A stretch of 64,000 nucleotides of DNA from Canna indica (taxonomy: Eukaryota > Streptophyta > Magnoliopsida > Zingiberales > Cannaceae), in NCBI GenBank assembly GCA_034359265.1, contig CP136890.1:88189501-88253500 (forward strand), in the 5' to 3' direction. The notes below the pieces were generated by a model. That model ran no database searches, was not told the DNA's origin, and saw only the letters and a list, made by a program, of their open reading frames with translations. Of this stretch, positions 54,200 through 64,000 are shown one piece after another; position 1 is the first letter of the stretch, and every line of letters starts with the position of its first letter. A program made the translations under genes and the position numbers.

Positions 54200-56786
54200 A
54201 TTTTCTTTAAAGAAACTGCAACAAAAGCTGCAATAGAAGCGATTGAGGAAGAAGAGATAAGGACGATGCACCAGGGATTTAAGAAAGGAAGAAGGGTCCT
54301 AAATAGACTTTATAACATGGAAATCATTTTGGAAATCCCAGGCACCAAAAGCTTTAAAGTGCGGGCGATACTGGACACCGGGGCAACAGTATGTTGCATT
54401 GATCAGGATTCAATTCCTGCAGAAGCCTTAGAGCCTAGTGCATACCCCATCCAAATCAACGGGGTAAACTCTCAGCAAACTGCCAGGCTGAGACTAAAAT
54501 GGGGATTAATGTCTATTGAAGAAAATAAATTCAAAATCCCATTTACCTATGCTTTCCCTATGCGGAAACGAGATGACATCCAAATGTTGATTGGATGTAA
54601 CTTCATCCGAGCAATGCAAGGAGGCGTTCGGATTGAAGAGCAAACTGTAACCTTTTACAAAAAGGTCACTACTATTACCACTCGGATAGACACAGAGGTT
54701 ACAGCTACAGCCACAATTGCAGAACTGAGTTTGTCAGAAGAAGAGTACTTAGAAGTTCAGAATGCAGTGGCGTATGATGATTTCAAAGAATCTGCTAGCT
54801 TCAAAAAGAAATTTAGCCCACTACTGCAAAGGCTGAAAGAACAGGGCTACATAGGAGAAAACCCGGCCCAACAATGGGTCAAAAATCAGGTGACCTGCAG
54901 GTTAGATATTATCAATCCAGACCTGACAATTCAAGACAAGCCCATTAAAACATGTGACACCAATGATGAAAGATCAGTTTGAAAAGCATGTTCACGCCCT
55001 ATTGAAGATCGGAGCAATCCGACCAAGTACAAGCAGACATAGAACAATGGCCATAATGGTAAACTCGGGCACAAGTGTAGACCCGATTACTGGCCAGGAG
55101 AAGAAAGGGAAGGAAAGAATGGTCTTTAACTATCTCACATTGAATGATAACACACACAAAGACCAGTATAGCCTTCCGGGGATAAACACCATACTCAAAA
55201 GAATTGGTAACAGTTGAATATTTTCTAAATTCGACCTGAAAAGCGGGTTCCACCAGGTTGCCATGGAACCAGAATCTATACCGTGGACAGCGTTTATAGT
55301 GCCAGGCGGACTATATGAGTGGCTAGTCATGCCATTCGGGTTGAAGAACGCACCAGCTGTCTTTCAGCGTAAGATGGACCAGTGCTTTGCTGGTATAGAA
55401 GACTTCATTGCTGTTTACTTTGATGACATATTGGTATTCTCAGAGGACGAACGAAGACATGCTAAACACCTAGAAACCATGCTTAAGATATGTGAAAAAT
55501 GGGGATTAGTCCTATCCCCCACAAAGATGAAAATCGCCACAAAAGAGATTGAGTTTCTCGGGGCAATTATAGGGAACAACAAGATTAAGTTACAGCCCCA
55601 CATCATCAAGAAAATAATCAGCTTCGAGGAAGACAAACTAAAGAGTAAAACCGGATTAAGGTCATGGTTAGGGATACTGAATTATGCCAGATCATACATC
55701 CCAAACCTAGGAACCTTGCTTGGGCCACTTTACTCTAAGACTGGGCCACATGGAGACAAGCGCTTGAAACAATCAGATCTCCACCTAATCGCCCAGATCA
55801 AAAATATAGTCCAGAACCTGCCTGATCTGGAGCTACCACCCCCTGGTTTGTATATTATCCTAGAAACAGATGGATGCATGGATGGCTGGGGAGGTATATG
55901 CAAGTGGAAGCCAAGAAGAAATGACCCTAGAAACACATAAAGGATATGTGCCTACGCAAGTGGCAAGTTCTCAGTAACTAAGTCTGCAATTGATGCAGAG
56001 ATATATGCTTGCATGGAAACACTGAGAGCCCTCAAAATTCATTATCTGGACCAGAAAGAGATCACATTACGAACAGACTGTCAAGCTATCATTAGCTTCC
56101 ACAACAAGTCAGCACAAACGAAGCCATCCAGAGTAAGATGGCTTAATTTTATTGACTTCATTACTGGAACAGGGGTGCTTGTCAATTTTGAGCATATTGA
56201 CGGTAAACACAACACCCTGGCAGATGCTCTTTCGAGACTTGCTGCAAACTTGGTTCAGATTCAAGAACCAGATAGTGTCATCTCCTCTCACCTAGAGGAT
56301 TTAGAGGGTGCATTAACGGAAGCAGAATCGGCACCCCCTGAATTAGTTCAACAATTATGCACGGCCGTTATACAGATAAATGAACTACTAAACACACAGA
56401 CTCTAACGACCCTTACTACATGGGACGATGAATGGTAGAAAATATTGGAAGAAAATGAAACTGCCATCGAGCAAATCCTCGACGACCAAAACCCACCTCC
56501 TTATTGGGACGAGATACCCTACTGGGATGAATTTGAGGAAATAGAACAAATCCTCAAAAGAGTAGCAAAATTTGAAGAAGAACAAGGTTACGACTTGCTA
56601 TTCAGAAGAAATGACAAGGAACAAACTGTTGAAGATGAAGAAAAAGAAACAGAGGCTCTTTACGTCCCGCCTCGTTCATACACCCGTATCAATGAACCAG
56701 CTGAGTGTTCAACCGCAAGGGCAAACTTGTTCAGCTATTACGATATGGAGGAAAATAAAAAAGGACTGGATCAAAGAAATCTCTAA
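54200..56786 (+). pseudogene. Viral protease, reverse transcriptase and RNase H, V1
   Basis: The protease box ILDTGATVCCID is at about 54370. A frameshift near 54950 leads into the RT frame, which contains the catalytic YFDDILVF (55415-55438). RNase H shows ILETDGCMDGWGG (about 55857) and HNTLADALSRLA. Nonsense codons are TGA 55215-55217, TAA 55938-55940 and TAG 56436-56438. An acidic tail ends at TAA 56784-56786. The enzymes replicate the viral genome by reverse transcription; here they are inactivated in at least four places. Confidence 0.88.
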
Positions 56787-56980
56787 GACTGGATCAAAGA
56801 CTGTGAATCTAAAGACAACTTAAGATAGGTGATAACGAGGGCAGAGTACTCGCATAAAGAGGAAGATACCCGCTACTTTCGTAATCTTAAGGAATCCTTA
56901 GACAAACATTCAAAGTTTTCCAAGAATAGGAAGCAACCAGCTCAATATTATACTAAGAAACAAGTATCAACTACTTTTCT

Positions 56981-57394
56981 ATGAGTGATTGGCGCCAGAC
57001 GGCTGCCAGTACAGTTTATACTCAAGCACTGAAAGCTACTGAATCTCTCGGACAACCAGCCGAAGGATTCATAAGACCAACAACAGTAACTCAGAAGTAT
57101 TCTGAAACTCTGTTTAAACAACTTAACACTATCATTCAGTTGACAGTCAAGATCAAGGAGGACCTTGACATCTTAAAGGAAGAAGTAAAAATCCTAAAGG
57201 AAGCTAAAGCCAAGAGCCTAGCAAACCCAGACGAGCTAGCAAGCTCAATAGACTCTTTAACAAAAGACCTGCAAAAACTACAGTTGGGAGAATCTTTTTC
57301 AGCTAAGCATACAATCCCTAAGTTAAAAGGGCAGCTGTACGTTTACAAAGACCCCAAACAAATATTTGCTGCAGAAAAGAACAAGGCAAAATGA
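56981..57394 (+). CDS. Viral first ORF, V1 unit 2 (137 aa, open)
   Basis: Nearly identical to 50752-51165; visible differences are Asn to Lys in the coiled coil and Ser to Phe near the C-terminus. The leader upstream starts at about 56798 without promoter or primer site. The TGA overlaps the next ATG as in unit 1. Confidence 0.75.
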   Translation: MSDWRQTAASTVYTQALKATESLGQPAEGFIRPTTVTQKYSETLFKQLNTIIQLTVKIKEDLDILKEEVKILKEAKAKSLANPDELASSIDSLTKDLQKLQLGESFSAKHTIPKLKGQLYVYKDPKQIFAAEKNKAK

Positions 57395-58245
57395 CAACAA
57401 GGACTGAGGTCTTAGAACCAAGAGCTTCTATCTCCAATCAAGATAACAGACAACCGACAGTCGATGACCAGATAAGAGGTTATCGATTAAGCAGCAGATT
57501 GCGCCATGAAGCGCAAAGACGCTTGACAACCAGGCAAAACAGAAACAATTTCAGAAGGAGCCTGGAGACACAATTAAACCCAGAAGCTGAACTCACCATA
57601 TCCCAGTATCAAAGGGCTCAACAAGTTCCTGCATAAACGCTCTATCAAGCGGGATGGTCTGAGAGACAGCACAGGGTATATCAACATTATTCAGACGAGC
57701 GAATTCTTGTCACAGAGGGAGCACAAGTTGAGCTTCCGTTCATAATTGATCAAAGCTACAACAGGCTGACACAAGAAGGCCTACAGCATCTCCATATGGG
57801 GATGATTATGGTTAGACTGCAAACTTTGCTCAGAAGAAATGCAGGAGTAAACGCCCTAGTTCTATTAAGAGATACACGATGGGCGGATGACCGTGCAGTC
57901 ATTAGTTCAATGGAGATTGATCTAACCACAGGAGTACAACTGGCATATACAGCTCCTGACATAACCCTGAGTATTCATGACTTCAGGGAGCACATCCAGC
58001 TGGTTATCCAAACTCATGGATATCAAGGATGGCAAGGAGAAGAAAGTAATCTCCTGTTGTCTAGATCGCTAATTGGGCGATTATCAAATAATAGTCATAC
58101 CAATTTTCGTTACAATGTACAGCATGTACCGGACCACTTGGCTAGCCGAGGAATTCGAGCAATTCCTGGCCAACCAAGGACGACATCTGGATTGCAAGGA
58201 CGACAATGGGTGATCAGACCGGCTATACTGCCCAATATACAAAAC
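57391..58245 (+). pseudogene. Viral polyprotein N-terminal part, V1 unit 2, truncated
   Basis: Same text as 51162-52016. It has its own nonsense codon TAA at 57634-57636, where unit 1 is open, and lacks the TAA of unit 1 at 51813. It ends at 58245, after which filler begins. Confidence 0.85.
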
Positions 58246-58312
58246 ATGCTAAACACCTGGAGTAAAGTGGTGAACTTTCAAAAATATCAAAAATATAGTC
58301 CAGAACATGCCT
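58246..58312. other. Patchwork junction between viral unit 2 and the P450 fragment
   Basis: 58244-58261 (acatgctaaacacctgga) resembles RT-region DNA at 55457-55474. 58268-58280 (gtggtgaactttc) copies the P450 text at 58364-58376. 58288-58312 resembles RT-region DNA at 55799-55823. The order suggests several short template switches during end joining. Confidence 0.7.
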
Positions 58313-58772
58313 GATCCCGGAGAAGGCCATAGGACTGCACTTTTTTGGCGCACAGGAGGTGGACGGTGGTGAACTTTCTCAGCTGCCGCCAGTACTCGGA
58401 GTAGGGCGCGAAGGCGAGTTCGAGGGGTCGCTGAGAATGAGCTTGGCGGCCTTGGAGGGAGGCCTGCTGGCGAAGGTTCGGTCCTGGGTTTTCATGATCT
58501 CTTCGGCCATCTCGGGGGAGGAGATTACAAGGGTTGGGATCTGGCCCAGGTGAAGTAGCATCAATGATCCGTACTGGTTGGAGAGGGCGCGAAGAGAGCG
58601 GTGAGTGAGTGAGCCGAGCAGGTGGAGGTTCGATCCCGATCACGGGAAGCCTTGGAGGGGACGGTGGGAGGCGTGTCGTCTTCTTGGAGGTTCTTTTGAT
58701 GCTTGTAAGTAGCAGGAAGAGTGCGAAGATGAACAGGGTAGAGAGCAAAGATGTTTCCATTAACAGCTGCAT
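58313..58772 (-). pseudogene. Cytochrome P450 (CYP71-type) 5' fragment
   Basis: Minus strand from ATG 58772 or, better, 58760: METSLLSTLFIFALFLLL (membrane anchor), [12 protein letters not shown] (Pro-rich hinge). In another frame: [40 protein letters not shown]. Then in the first frame again: [20 protein letters not shown] (helix C). About 150 N-terminal residues are covered; the heme-binding part is absent because the sequence meets viral filler at 58312. Two opposite frameshifts (near 58635 and 58425) break the frame. P450s of this group are ER monooxygenases of secondary metabolism. 58773-58917 is its AT-rich upstream flank. Confidence 0.8.
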
Positions 58773-58917
58773 TGTTTTGCCTTGTTGATACCGAGCGCAG
58801 CTTGATCATATGATCTCAAATAATGGCATGCCAATTTATAGGAAATGATAAGGTTGAATGATATGTTTTAATATCTAAATGTATCCAATATTTAAATTTT
58901 TTTCCAGATATGTACGT

Positions 58918-59750
58918 TGATGCAGGAACAGGTGTAGTGTTCAACCTGGAGCTTAGCTGAAGCTATACGCCTCTGCTTTGTCTTCGGAAGGATTCCAGCC
59001 GTTAATTCGTAACTGCTGACGCTTCCATTTAGGGGCATCCGACGGCTGCGTTTGAAAGTCCCAAATTGATTGGTGAGCTGCCACGTGCAATAATTTTGTA
59101 TAACAGACAACTTTGTGAATTTGAAATGTAATAGCAAGGGGACCTAGTAATGGTCTATTTAAGGAAGGAAAGGTTCCCTGCAAGTACCTACAACAAACTT
59201 AAACCCAAGAAGGTTGGACCATTCCAAGTGCTACAAACTTTAGGGGAGAATATATACCTGATTAACCTCCTCGAAGACTTTAAAATTTCTCCCGTATTCA
59301 ATAACTCAGACCTGTTTCTATACTTGCCTCCTGATGCGGCACAAATTGAGCAGTCTGAACTCGAGGTCGAGTTCTTAATTGGCAGGGAGGAATTGATGCA
59401 GGAATAGGTGTAGTGTTCAACCTGGAGCTGAGCTGAAGCTATACGCCTCTGATTTGTCTTCGGAAGGATTCCAGTCGTTAATTCGTTACTGCTGACGCTT
59501 CCATTTAAGGGCATCCGACGACTGCGTTTGAAAGTCCCAAATTGTTTCGTGAGCTGCCACGTGTAATAATTTTGTATAAAAGACAACTATGTGAATTTGA
59601 AATGTAATCTCGTTTGTCTTCTTCGACTTTGTTGACTCAGTTTCAATTCGTTTCTATGTTGATCTATGAACGAGGTGAATGAACCAGGATCTTTCCTGTA
59701 TTGTTACTCTTGTTGAATTCTTCTTCAATATTTTGCATTATCCTGCATCA
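58918..59750 (+). mobile_element. Ty3/gypsy remnant: partial LTR, integrase end, complete LTR
   Basis: LTR 59394-59750 starts TGATGCAGGA and ends TCCTGCATCA. 58918-59132 repeats its first 215 bp, and the text between is the integrase C-terminus. Flanks tacgt (58913-58917) and tacat (59751-59755) are a 5-bp target duplication with one transition. Everything from mid 5' LTR to the integrase end has been deleted. Confidence 0.85.
59135..59407 (+). pseudogene. Gypsy integrase C-terminal fragment
   Basis: [20 protein letters not shown] and [20 protein letters not shown], then [11 protein letters not shown], are the SH3-like C-terminal domain of plant gypsy integrases. The frame ends at TAG 59405-59407 inside the LTR. 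Confidence 0.85.
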
Positions 59751-59775
59751 TACATACAAATTATTATGTTGACTC

Positions 59776-59803
59776 ATATATATATATATATATATATATA
59801 TAA
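59776..59803. repeat. (AT)n microsatellite
   Basis: About 13 uninterrupted AT units. The surrounding DNA to 60329 is AT-rich with nothing coding that I can support. Confidence 0.9.
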
Positions 59804-60329
59804 TTGGACTCTATCACGGTACTTTTTTACTATTACGTTAACTCTTGCTCACGTAAATGTATATTTGGACGCTGATCACGGTGCTTTTTGACTATCATGT
59901 TTGGTGTCGGTAATTTGCTTACATCATGTATGGCAGGATAATTAACTTGACCTTTTTTATTTATTTAAGTCGTCTTCTTTTTAAGACAATTTTTTTATCT
60001 TTAGTTGCATGCATAAACAATCCAAATTTATATGTCTTAAATTATAATATACAACCTCTTCAAATCCAGTACATGCATAAATTGCCGTGCATGAATGCAT
60101 ACATATATATAACTATACAAGCTAGGCAATATTGTAGTTGATCAGTGGATATTATCATGTTAAGCTATATATGGATTGATATATATGACAAAATAATATC
60201 TTTCTAATTTTTAGAAATCATGGTTTTATAATTCTATTTTTTTGTTAGTGAATGCTTCAGAGTTATAAACTAAAAGTCAAACTAAATATTAGGCTAGGTT
60301 TATTCTCATGTGCACATATAGATGATTTT

Positions 60330-60673
60330 TAAAATAACACAATCGATCTATAGAGATACATAATTAGAGATAAATTAAATTTTTGTTTTTAAATATTCAC
60401 ATTTAGATACTAATAGACATAAAATTTATCCCTAATTAGTTTCTAAAAATAATTTTAGAGTCAAATCAATTAAGTGATTTTGTTGCTAGTGTTTCTATAG
60501 CTTAGAGTCAAATCAATTAAGTGACTCTGTTGTTATTATTTCTATAGATCTTTAATTTAAAGACTAATTAGGAGCAAATTTTATGTCTATTAGTCTCTAA
60601 ATGTGAAGATTTAGAAATAAAAATATAATTTATCTCTAATTTTATGTCTCTATAGGTCAATTGTGTTGTAGTG
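60330..60673. mobile_element. CACTA-type MITE
   Basis: The right end gacctatag-type text finishes in caattgtgttgtagtg, the complement of CACTACAACACAATTG; the left end aacacaatcgatctatagag is its mate with a decayed tip. Inverted similarity continues inward (agagataaatta / taatttatctct). Two direct copies of gagtcaaatcaattaagtga are in the centre. Non-coding. Confidence 0.7.
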
Positions 60674-61573
60674 AATGAGTCGTCGTCATCTTCATTGTGT
60701 CGTTCTGAGCAAAACCAACTCGAACTTGAATAACTTCTTGTTCATATTCTACGGATCAAACTATTATTTTTGGAACCCAATATTTAGTATTTTAAATTGA
60801 ATATAAATTTTTTAAATTGAATTTTAAATTTATTAATATCAATTTTTATTGAATATAAATTTAGAACTTGAATAACTTCTTGTTCATATTTAAAATTTTA
60901 ATTTGAATATAATTTTTTTATTCCGTGTATATAAGATATAATTAACATCAATTTTGTATTATTTTAATGATAATTTTTAATACAAACGCTAAATAAATAA
61001 AATATTAAAATTCATTTCTTTTCATATTTTCTTTATCTCATGAAATTAAATCAACTATATAGACCTTCTAATTTGAATATATTGAGTCTGAACTCATATA
61101 ATTAATTAATATAAACAAATTAATTGAATTATATATAGGTTATATAGAATGATACTGAAGATATATTTGATGCACTAAAAATCTATAATGGACAAACGTC
61201 AAGCCATATGTGTCTTCTACTCGAAGCATTTGCACGACACATGTTAATTCACGCAATAATTAAGAAGGATCGAATTTTTCAATTGCAGAAAAAGCAAGAA
61301 CCTACATATTAATTAATTAAAATGCATGCAGTAGAAACTAGAAAGTAGAACAAATTAAAACTAATGTGCAAGATATCCTCAAATTCACTAAATCCTCAAC
61401 TTTGAATATATAATTGGCCTTTTCTCGTAAACTGAATCCAGAAACACTCAATGATGTGCGATTTGATGCTTTTTACTTGTTAAAATGCATGATACCCTTA
61501 TTAAAAGATCGTTTTTTTTCGTTTTTTTTATAGCTTGTGGCAATAATGGATTTTGGTGCATGTCATTGTAAAC
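60674..61573. other. AT-rich spacer
   Basis: No gene seen. The 27-bp text gaacttgaataacttcttgt... occurs at 60722 and again at 60864. Confidence 0.5.
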
Positions 61574-62000
61574 CAGGGGTGAGCACAGGTCGGGCCGTCC
61601 CGGCCATCCCGGCCATCCCGGCCGGCCCAACTCGAAAAGTCGGGACAAATCCCGTCCCGATTCAAAATCGGGACGGGACCGGGACAAATATGTCCGTCCC
61701 GATTCAAAATCGGGACGGGACCGGGACGATACAAAAAAACCCGAGATTGTCCTGTCCCGGCCTGGTTTGTAATATAATTTATATTATATATATAATATTA
61801 TTTTTTAGGGGAAAATATTAATTATTTTGATAGAAATATTGTTTTTATTTTATAAAAAATTAATATTAATAAATTCGGAATGTCCCGGTCCTGTCCCGAA
61901 TTTTTCGGGGCGGGACAAAATCAATATACTTCGTATTCGAAACCGGGACGGGACTGGGACATACCAAATCCCGGCCCATCCTGGCCCGAGCTCACCCCTA
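61574..62000. mobile_element. hAT MITE with 8-bp target duplication
   Basis: Ends caggggtgagc and gctcaccccta are flanked by ttgtaaac (61566-61573 and 62001-62008). The interior is dense in aaaatcgggacgggaccggg motifs and their complements. A decayed relative is at 4914-5103. Non-coding. Confidence 0.92.
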
Positions 62001-63640
62001 TTGTAAACTGCTCGGGCAAGCAATTAATAACTACATATAGTTAAATCGGTGTGCAACTTCTATAGAGAGTCAAATCGGCAGCTTTCTCATTTATATAAAA
62101 TATATCCGGTAGCATCAAATTAACTATGTACGTGTTATTAAATAATGTATCTAGGGTCGTTTGGTATACTGTATAAGCTCCTATATATAGTATTTAAAAA
62201 TTCTTAAAAAGAGATAAATTGAACTACAATTATTGGGTCTGATCAGACTAGAAATAGCAGCGCTCCATCATTCATATCAAACCAAACCATGCAGCCCTGC
62301 CCAAACTACACCCTTGAGCCAAGCTAAACAGCTCTATCCGAGGAATCCATCTAGTCATACATGGACTCTCATGTCCTTCCTTATCATGAGTGATGTATCA
62401 TCATAAATCCGCCATCTCCAGGATTGGCCTCAACTAATTTTGGGCAACAATCTAGCGAGATTGCCGGGTAGCATGATCACCTCTACTTGCAATATATATA
62501 GACACGACACGCCCCAGATAACCTAAGTTCAAATTCCATAATCTCCACGTACATTGGAGTCCCCTAACTTGAGTGTCGAAGTATCTTTTGCAGATATCCC
62601 CTTCCCCCATCCCTCCGACGTTGAACCAGACAAGCAAAAACACCGAACTTGACCGGACCCCAACTATCAAGCAATCACATGGGTATTAACTAATACATGA
62701 ATTAGAAATACTACCTCAAATGATGTATTCATGATACACCATGAGACATATCATTAGGCTGTATTAGAAAAGAACAACTTCCCAAAATTGAATTTTGGAG
62801 TAGAAATTATCAAATTCAGATTTTGGAGGTGAAAATTTCCAAATCTAGAACCTAATATTTCGAATACTCATTCCAAAAATTACTTATGAAAATGTGTTTG
62901 GTTCAACGTTTTTATAAAATTGAATCGAAACAAGAATGAAAATAAAACCAATTTTCTTAATAAAAATGAAAACACCATAATGTTATTTTCTGCGATTTCG
63001 AGACTGTCGATTTCGTTATCAAAATGCAGTGACAACTTTATAATTATAAAAAAAAATTTATAAGATAAATTAATTTTAAAATAAATCAAATTATATTTAA
63101 TTTTTAAAAATAAAAATAAAAATCATTTTTTTCAACTCAAACTATTATCTTAAATTTATAAATTAATTAAATCAATTTATATTTAATTGACTCAAACTCA
63201 AATTTTAAAATAACTCAATTTTTAAAAAATTAATCTATTTATAATTTAATCAAAACTAATTTTAAACCATTAAATTTTTTTTTAAAAAAAATTATAATAA
63301 CTATTAATTAATTTTTTTATCTAATTAAAAAAAAAATCTTAAATTACCAATAACTTAATTAATTAAATCATACGAATATTCTATAATCATATTAGCAAAC
63401 ATTTAATTTTATAAACTAACTAAAAATTTAATTACCATTATAAATATTTTTTAAAAATTAATATTATTTTTTATAATTAAATAAATATTGACTGATTTTA
63501 ATTAACTAAAATTGATATTATTTTCATTAATCAAATATATTTTTTAAAAATGAAAAATGAAAAATGAAAACTAAAATTTTAAAATCAAAATTTCAATTTT
63601 AATAAAAATAAATCAAAAAATAATTTTTACTTATCAAACG
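62001..63640. other. AT-rich DNA without a supported gene
   Basis: 62040-62700 is of mixed composition with no readable domain. 62880-63640 is extremely A/T-rich, with stacked aaattaat/attaatttt motifs and no coding capacity. Confidence 0.5.
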
Positions 63641-63641
63641 G

Positions 63642-63759
63642 CACCTTAATTTCTAAAATTGATGTGGATGGTGGAGTGTTGCGCACGAAGGATAAGAACA
63701 CCTTAATTTCTAGAATTGATGTGGATGGTGGAATGTTGCGCATGCACGAAGGATAAGAA
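63642..63759. repeat. 57/61-bp tandem duplication
   Basis: Unit 1 (63642-63698) and unit 2 (63699-63759) both read caccttaatttct...ggataagaa; unit 2 has a 4-bp insertion and two substitutions. It flanks the A/T-rich block. 63760-64000 shows no further feature. Confidence 0.9.
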
Positions 63760-64000
63760 CAAGCAGACTATGAATCTATGATAATCTTGACTTTTTTCTT
63801 GTGGAAAAGAGAGCTTAATTTGTCTTGTTGTTAATAATTATCTGGACTGCTGCATTTGGAATATAGTATGCAGGGAAGAATCTGTACGTCTCTAAGACAT
63901 TTTGTCACATATACAGATAGATATGGGTTGCCTAACAATGTGTCAGAATCAGATTGTCAGACATTTAATTTGTCACGTCTCGTTACATTAATAAATCGGC

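Larger units (their letters stand above)
50150..58312 (+). mobile_element. Endogenous caulimovirid locus V1 (one near-complete unit and a partial tandem unit)
   Basis: Promoter, Met-tRNA primer site, a small first ORF and a polyprotein (movement side, capsid with zinc knuckle, protease, RT, RNase H, tail) run to 56786. At about 56798 the sequence restarts in the leader and repeats the first ORF and polyprotein N-terminus up to 58245, nearly identical to unit 1, with a period of 6229 bp. The promoter is not repeated at the internal join. 58246-58312 is patchwork filler. The polyprotein carries many stops and shifts, so the locus cannot encode a complete set of proteins. Genus assignment is by layout only; badnavirus/tungrovirus-like. 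Confidence 0.9.

Overview
This is a gene-poor stretch of a flowering-plant nuclear genome. The evidence is AT-rich DNA, TNP2/Transposase_24 CACTA elements, hAT and MITE elements, plant LINEs with an RNase H, Ty1/copia and Ty3/gypsy elements, an endogenous caulimovirid, and fragments of a DMP (DUF679) gene and a CYP71-type P450. The very GC-rich DMP coding region in an AT-rich setting and the badnavirus/tungrovirus-like endogenous virus fit a monocot, but the species cannot be read from the sequence. Almost everything is transposable element nested in transposable element; only a few reading frames are intact.

Layout, left. 1-268 is the right end of one CACTA element inserted in the TNP2 gene of a second (269-2790). 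That copy is fused at 2790 to the middle of a foldback MITE, followed by hAT debris and MITEs (to about 5.6 kb). A quiet stretch leads to a frameshifted DMP gene (8.79-9.41 kb), then a non-autonomous CACTA-like element (9591-10787). A LINE (about 11.09-19.64 kb) is split by a complete CACTA element with 3-bp target duplication (11660-15320). This element has lost TNP2 but keeps an apparently intact five-exon Transposase_24 gene of about 407 aa. At 19.6-23.1 kb the MITE/hAT block and the CACTA-like element recur, joined directly, without the roughly 5 kb (including DMP) that separates them in the first copy.

Middle. A second LINE (about 23.7-31.25 kb) is interrupted by a minus-strand pararetrovirus fragment (25238-27838) and by a hAT element with 8-bp target duplication (29186-30562). 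An unassigned minus-strand leader/exon region follows (31.25-32.19 kb). At 33528-43796 lies a minus-strand copia element with both LTRs and a 5-bp target duplication. It contains a solo LTR (34228-35489) and a 5'-anchored truncated Sirevirus-like copia (38540-43310).

Right. A third CACTA copy (about 44.2-49.34 kb) carries a 1.6-kb insertion in an intron. A plus-strand pararetrovirus locus (about 50.15-58.31 kb) follows: one nearly full genome and a partial second unit in direct tandem (period 6229 bp), ending in patchwork filler against a frameshifted P450 5' fragment. Next are a gypsy remnant (58918-59750) and two MITEs; the rest is AT-rich DNA. The two viral segments are complementary: the minus-strand copy spans the polyprotein end, a further ORF, the promoter, the primer site and the first ORF, so the circular gene order can be inferred from the pair.
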